Shown piece after piece: positions 50,008-51,949 of a stretch of DNA of 51,949 nucleotides; position 1 is the stretch's first letter; each line of letters begins with the position of its first letter. The position numbers and the translations under genes are program-made. Source of the stretch: Bacteroidales bacterium (GTDB lineage Bacteria > Bacteroidota > Bacteroidia > Bacteroidales > Tenuifilaceae); NCBI GenBank assembly GCA_011045955.1, contig DSBV01000106.1:1-51949 (forward strand). Reading direction: 5' to 3'. Under the pieces are notes generated by a model, which was not told the origin of the DNA, ran no database searches, and saw only the letters and a list, made by a program, of their open reading frames with translations.

Positions 50008-51949
50008 ATGAACAAAATTTTACTCAATATGAAAAAGTACATTGCACTGGTAGGCTATGTTCTGATGTGCATTTCGGTTAACGCACAGGTAGAGAGAATG
50101 CCCTTTAGCGACAAAATGAGCTATACTATTAATCGGTTAACCTCTTCGGCTCCTAAAGGCAAATCAACCCAGGGTTCAGCCCTTTTTAGCGATGATTTTG
50201 AAGGCGAAAACTACCAACTAACTGACAAATGGGAAATCCTAAGGAGTTCAATACTAGATTTTCAGCAAACCACTGCTGCTGACAACCCCGCTTGGTTCAG
50301 ATGCATTCCTCAAAGCTTCAACGGCAATGGTTCAACCTACATCAAACACGGCGAAGCCTCCGGTGCTATTTCATTTACTGCTCCCGATTTTACTTGGCTC
50401 ATAACACGCGACACTATTGCTATTCCTTCCGATCCGGAAGCATATCTGAAGTTTTGGCTTTGGTATTACAGCAACTACGATCAGGGTTACATAACCCATT
50501 TTTACGTATTGGCATACGATATTGATGGCCATTCTCTTGACACACTCTTATACTACGGCAATGACCAGCCCACTTCGTTACCCAACCAGTACAAGTCGCT
50601 AATCAACCTATCACTTTCAAAAGTAGCCGGTAAAAATATTCGGTTAGCCTTTGTATATGAGAATCGGAATAACCAAAACATGGGCACTCAGCTTGCTCTC
50701 GATGACATTATGGTTATCAACATCAATATTCCCGATATTGAATTAAAAGCATTTCCTTACAAGTACTCAAAAGTACCTCACATAACCTTTGACTCCCTTT
50801 TTATCGATCTTAAGGCTAATATTTACAACGCAGGAACAGTTCTAAACGATACATTAACCATTACAGCATCGTGCGATAAAATACCCGATTTACAATCAGC
50901 AGTTGTGATTACCGATACTCTCGAAAGTGGTGAGCAGAGAGTGGTAACACTCAGCCCTAAGGTGAAACTTATGCCCACTACTGAAAATTACACTTTCAGC
51001 CTGAATGCTTCAACCCCACCCGATACCCTCACGCAAAATAACTCCGATAATACTGCATTGGAAGTAAGTAGTTCAATCTTTGCTACCGATAGGGGCGTTA
51101 AAGGAGGCATATCATTTAATCCGAACACCCAGATAGGTAACTTCTATGAGTTTCAACGTGATGGTTTTATTGAAGGTGTTGAAATTGGTTGGGCTCAAAA
51201 CACTACAATCCCTGAAACTGCCTACCCGCTCGATTTTGTAGTGTATATACTTGAGATTAACCCAGCTAGTCCAGGAAAAGCCAAAATTTTAGCCCAAGAA
51301 TATTTCACAAAGGAAAACTCAGCTAATGGCGGTTCAATTATTTACTTCTTGCCTAAGCCAGCTTATTGTCATAAAGGATTCTCGTATTATGTTCTTGTAA
51401 AACAAACCTCCGATACGCCTCTTGGTATTGGATACGATGGAAATCCTTACGGAGCCTTTTGGAAGGTTGATGAATTTTTCCTGCTGAACGCCACATATAT
51501 GGCCAACCAATCCATTGGCAACATAGCGGTAAGAGCACTCGTAAGCGAGCCTGTTGAAAATCCAACTATTTTCTTCAACATTAAGAATGAGCAAGAGGAA
51601 CCCGCCCAAAATGTTAAAGTTCGAATTGTTGAGCTGGATTCAACAATTACAACTAACGCCCAGGGACAAGCCTCCATTAATCTAAACAATGGCCTATATA
51701 CCTACAGTATTGATTCCTCAGGCTATTCATCGCTCTGGAAAGAATTCACTGTATTCTCGCAGAATCTTATTATTAACGATTCTCTTGTGAAAGTTTACAA
51801 TGTGAAGTTTAGGATTGTTGACACTGACTCCGTACCACTGCCCGGCGCTAGAATTAATGTTTACCCCATTACATTAACAAGTAATGAAAATGGTGAGGAT
51901 AGCGCCATGCTACCTTCAGGATACTACTCGCTTAGAGTATTGCTTTCCA
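50008..51949 (+). CDS. Large secreted adhesin-like protein (3' partial)
   Basis: ATG at 50008 (a second ATG at 50029 is possible); open to the end of the window, at least 647 codons. A signal peptide (KKYIALVGYVLMCISVNAQ) is followed by a jelly-roll domain of the MAM/cleaved-adhesin type (about residues 70-250: LFSDDFEGENYQLTDKWEI at the start, FWLWYYSNYD, LALDDIMVINI at the end), then CARDB-like Ig domains (ADLTATNS-like pattern around LKANIYNAGTVLND) and repeated carboxypeptidase-regulatory-like modules (VKVRIVELDSTITTNAQGQA and FRIVDTDSVPLPGARINVY). This is the layout of T9SS-exported Bacteroidota surface proteins; the expected C-terminal sorting domain would lie beyond the window. Function (adhesion or peptidase) unknown. 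Confidence 0.75.
   Translation, partial: MNKILLNMKKYIALVGYVLMCISVNAQVERMPFSDKMSYTINRLTSSAPKGKSTQGSALFSDDFEGENYQLTDKWEILRSSILDFQQTTAADNPAWFRCIPQSFNGNGSTYIKHGEASGAISFTAPDFTWLITRDTIAIPSDPEAYLKFWLWYYSNYDQGYITHFYVLAYDIDGHSLDTLLYYGNDQPTSLPNQYKSLINLSLSKVAGKNIRLAFVYENRNNQNMGTQLALDDIMVININIPDIELKAFPYKYSKVPHITFDSLFIDLKANIYNAGTVLNDTLTITASCDKIPDLQSAVVITDTLESGEQRVVTLSPKVKLMPTTENYTFSLNASTPPDTLTQNNSDNTALEVSSSIFATDRGVKGGISFNPNTQIGNFYEFQRDGFIEGVEIGWAQNTTIPETAYPLDFVVYILEINPASPGKAKILAQEYFTKENSANGGSIIYFLPKPAYCHKGFSYYVLVKQTSDTPLGIGYDGNPYGAFWKVDEFFLLNATYMANQSIGNIAVRALVSEPVENPTIFFNIKNEQEEPAQNVKVRIVELDSTITTNAQGQASINLNNGLYTYSIDSSGYSSLWKEFTVFSQNLIINDSLVKVYNVKFRIVDTDSVPLPGARINVYPITLTSNENGEDSAMLPSGYYSLRVLLS

Noticed and set aside
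50292-50525. Short plus-strand frame near the end of the window
   Set aside because: It is out of frame inside the long adhesin-like gene that starts at 50008.

Overview
The window is chromosomal DNA from a member of the Bacteroidota, most likely an anaerobic or microaerobic Bacteroidales/Marinilabiliales-type organism. The evidence is a Por/type IX secretion sorting domain at the end of the first gene, many perfect TAnnTTTG -7 elements in front of genes (the Bacteroidota promoter signature), few Shine-Dalgarno sites, AT-rich DNA, and families common in this phylum (DUF6913, a DHODH-like protein, short outer-membrane barrels). I see no rRNA, tRNA, CRISPR array, intact insertion sequence or prophage.

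Layout. 0-22.6 kb is an intact housekeeping region: a secreted GH13 amylase (5' end outside the window), an acyloxyacyl hydrolase, a minus-strand run comA - popT (DUF368) - DUF3108, a TPR protein, a DHODH-like protein, a minus-strand run ligA - DUF6913 - dapA, a RelA-type (p)ppGpp synthetase whose hydrolase domain looks dead, M3 and M1 peptidases around a MarR regulator, and a solitary cytosine-5 DNA methyltransferase. 22.6-24.9 kb is a small accessory, decayed patch: a broken pRiA4b ORF-3 gene cut off by a block of REP-like palindromes, an intact GIY-YIG gene directly behind them, a hairpin repeat and a broken DNA-alkylation-repair gene. 25-38.5 kb is again mostly intact: a porin-like barrel, a GT51 glycosyltransferase with a long AsmA-like front part, an MBL-fold hydrolase, a phosphatase, ttcA with one nonsense codon, trkH translationally coupled to a HAMP sensor, an ECF sigma / zinc-finger anti-sigma / CnrX-like / Spy-like envelope-stress operon, speB, and a PerR-like / ferritin-like / peroxiredoxin operon with a recognisable promoter and operator.

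38.6-48.7 kb is the most unusual part: a CRP/FNR-family regulator gene, a perfect TGTGA-N6-TCACA operator, then DsrE2 - DsrE - TusA - MvhD - HdrA (fused to a GltD-like NAD(P)-binding module) - second HdrA - QmoC-like HdrC/membrane subunit. This reads as a sulfane-sulfur carrier set coupled to a Hdr/Qmo-type flavin and iron-sulfur electron-transfer complex that ends in a membrane quinone-type subunit, without HdrB, DsrAB or AprAB in the window. The regulator, both HdrA genes, the HdrC gene and a separate HdrC-like fragment all carry in-frame stops or frameshifts, whereas the four small genes are open. The window closes with a PLP-dependent C-S lyase and the start of a large secreted adhesin-like protein.

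About sixteen gene-breaking lesions all fall between 23.1 and 48.6 kb, in nine genes, while more than 20 kb of coding sequence before that has none. That clustering, and the many substitution-type stops, suggests real gene decay, although several lesions are single-base changes in homopolymers and could be sequence errors.
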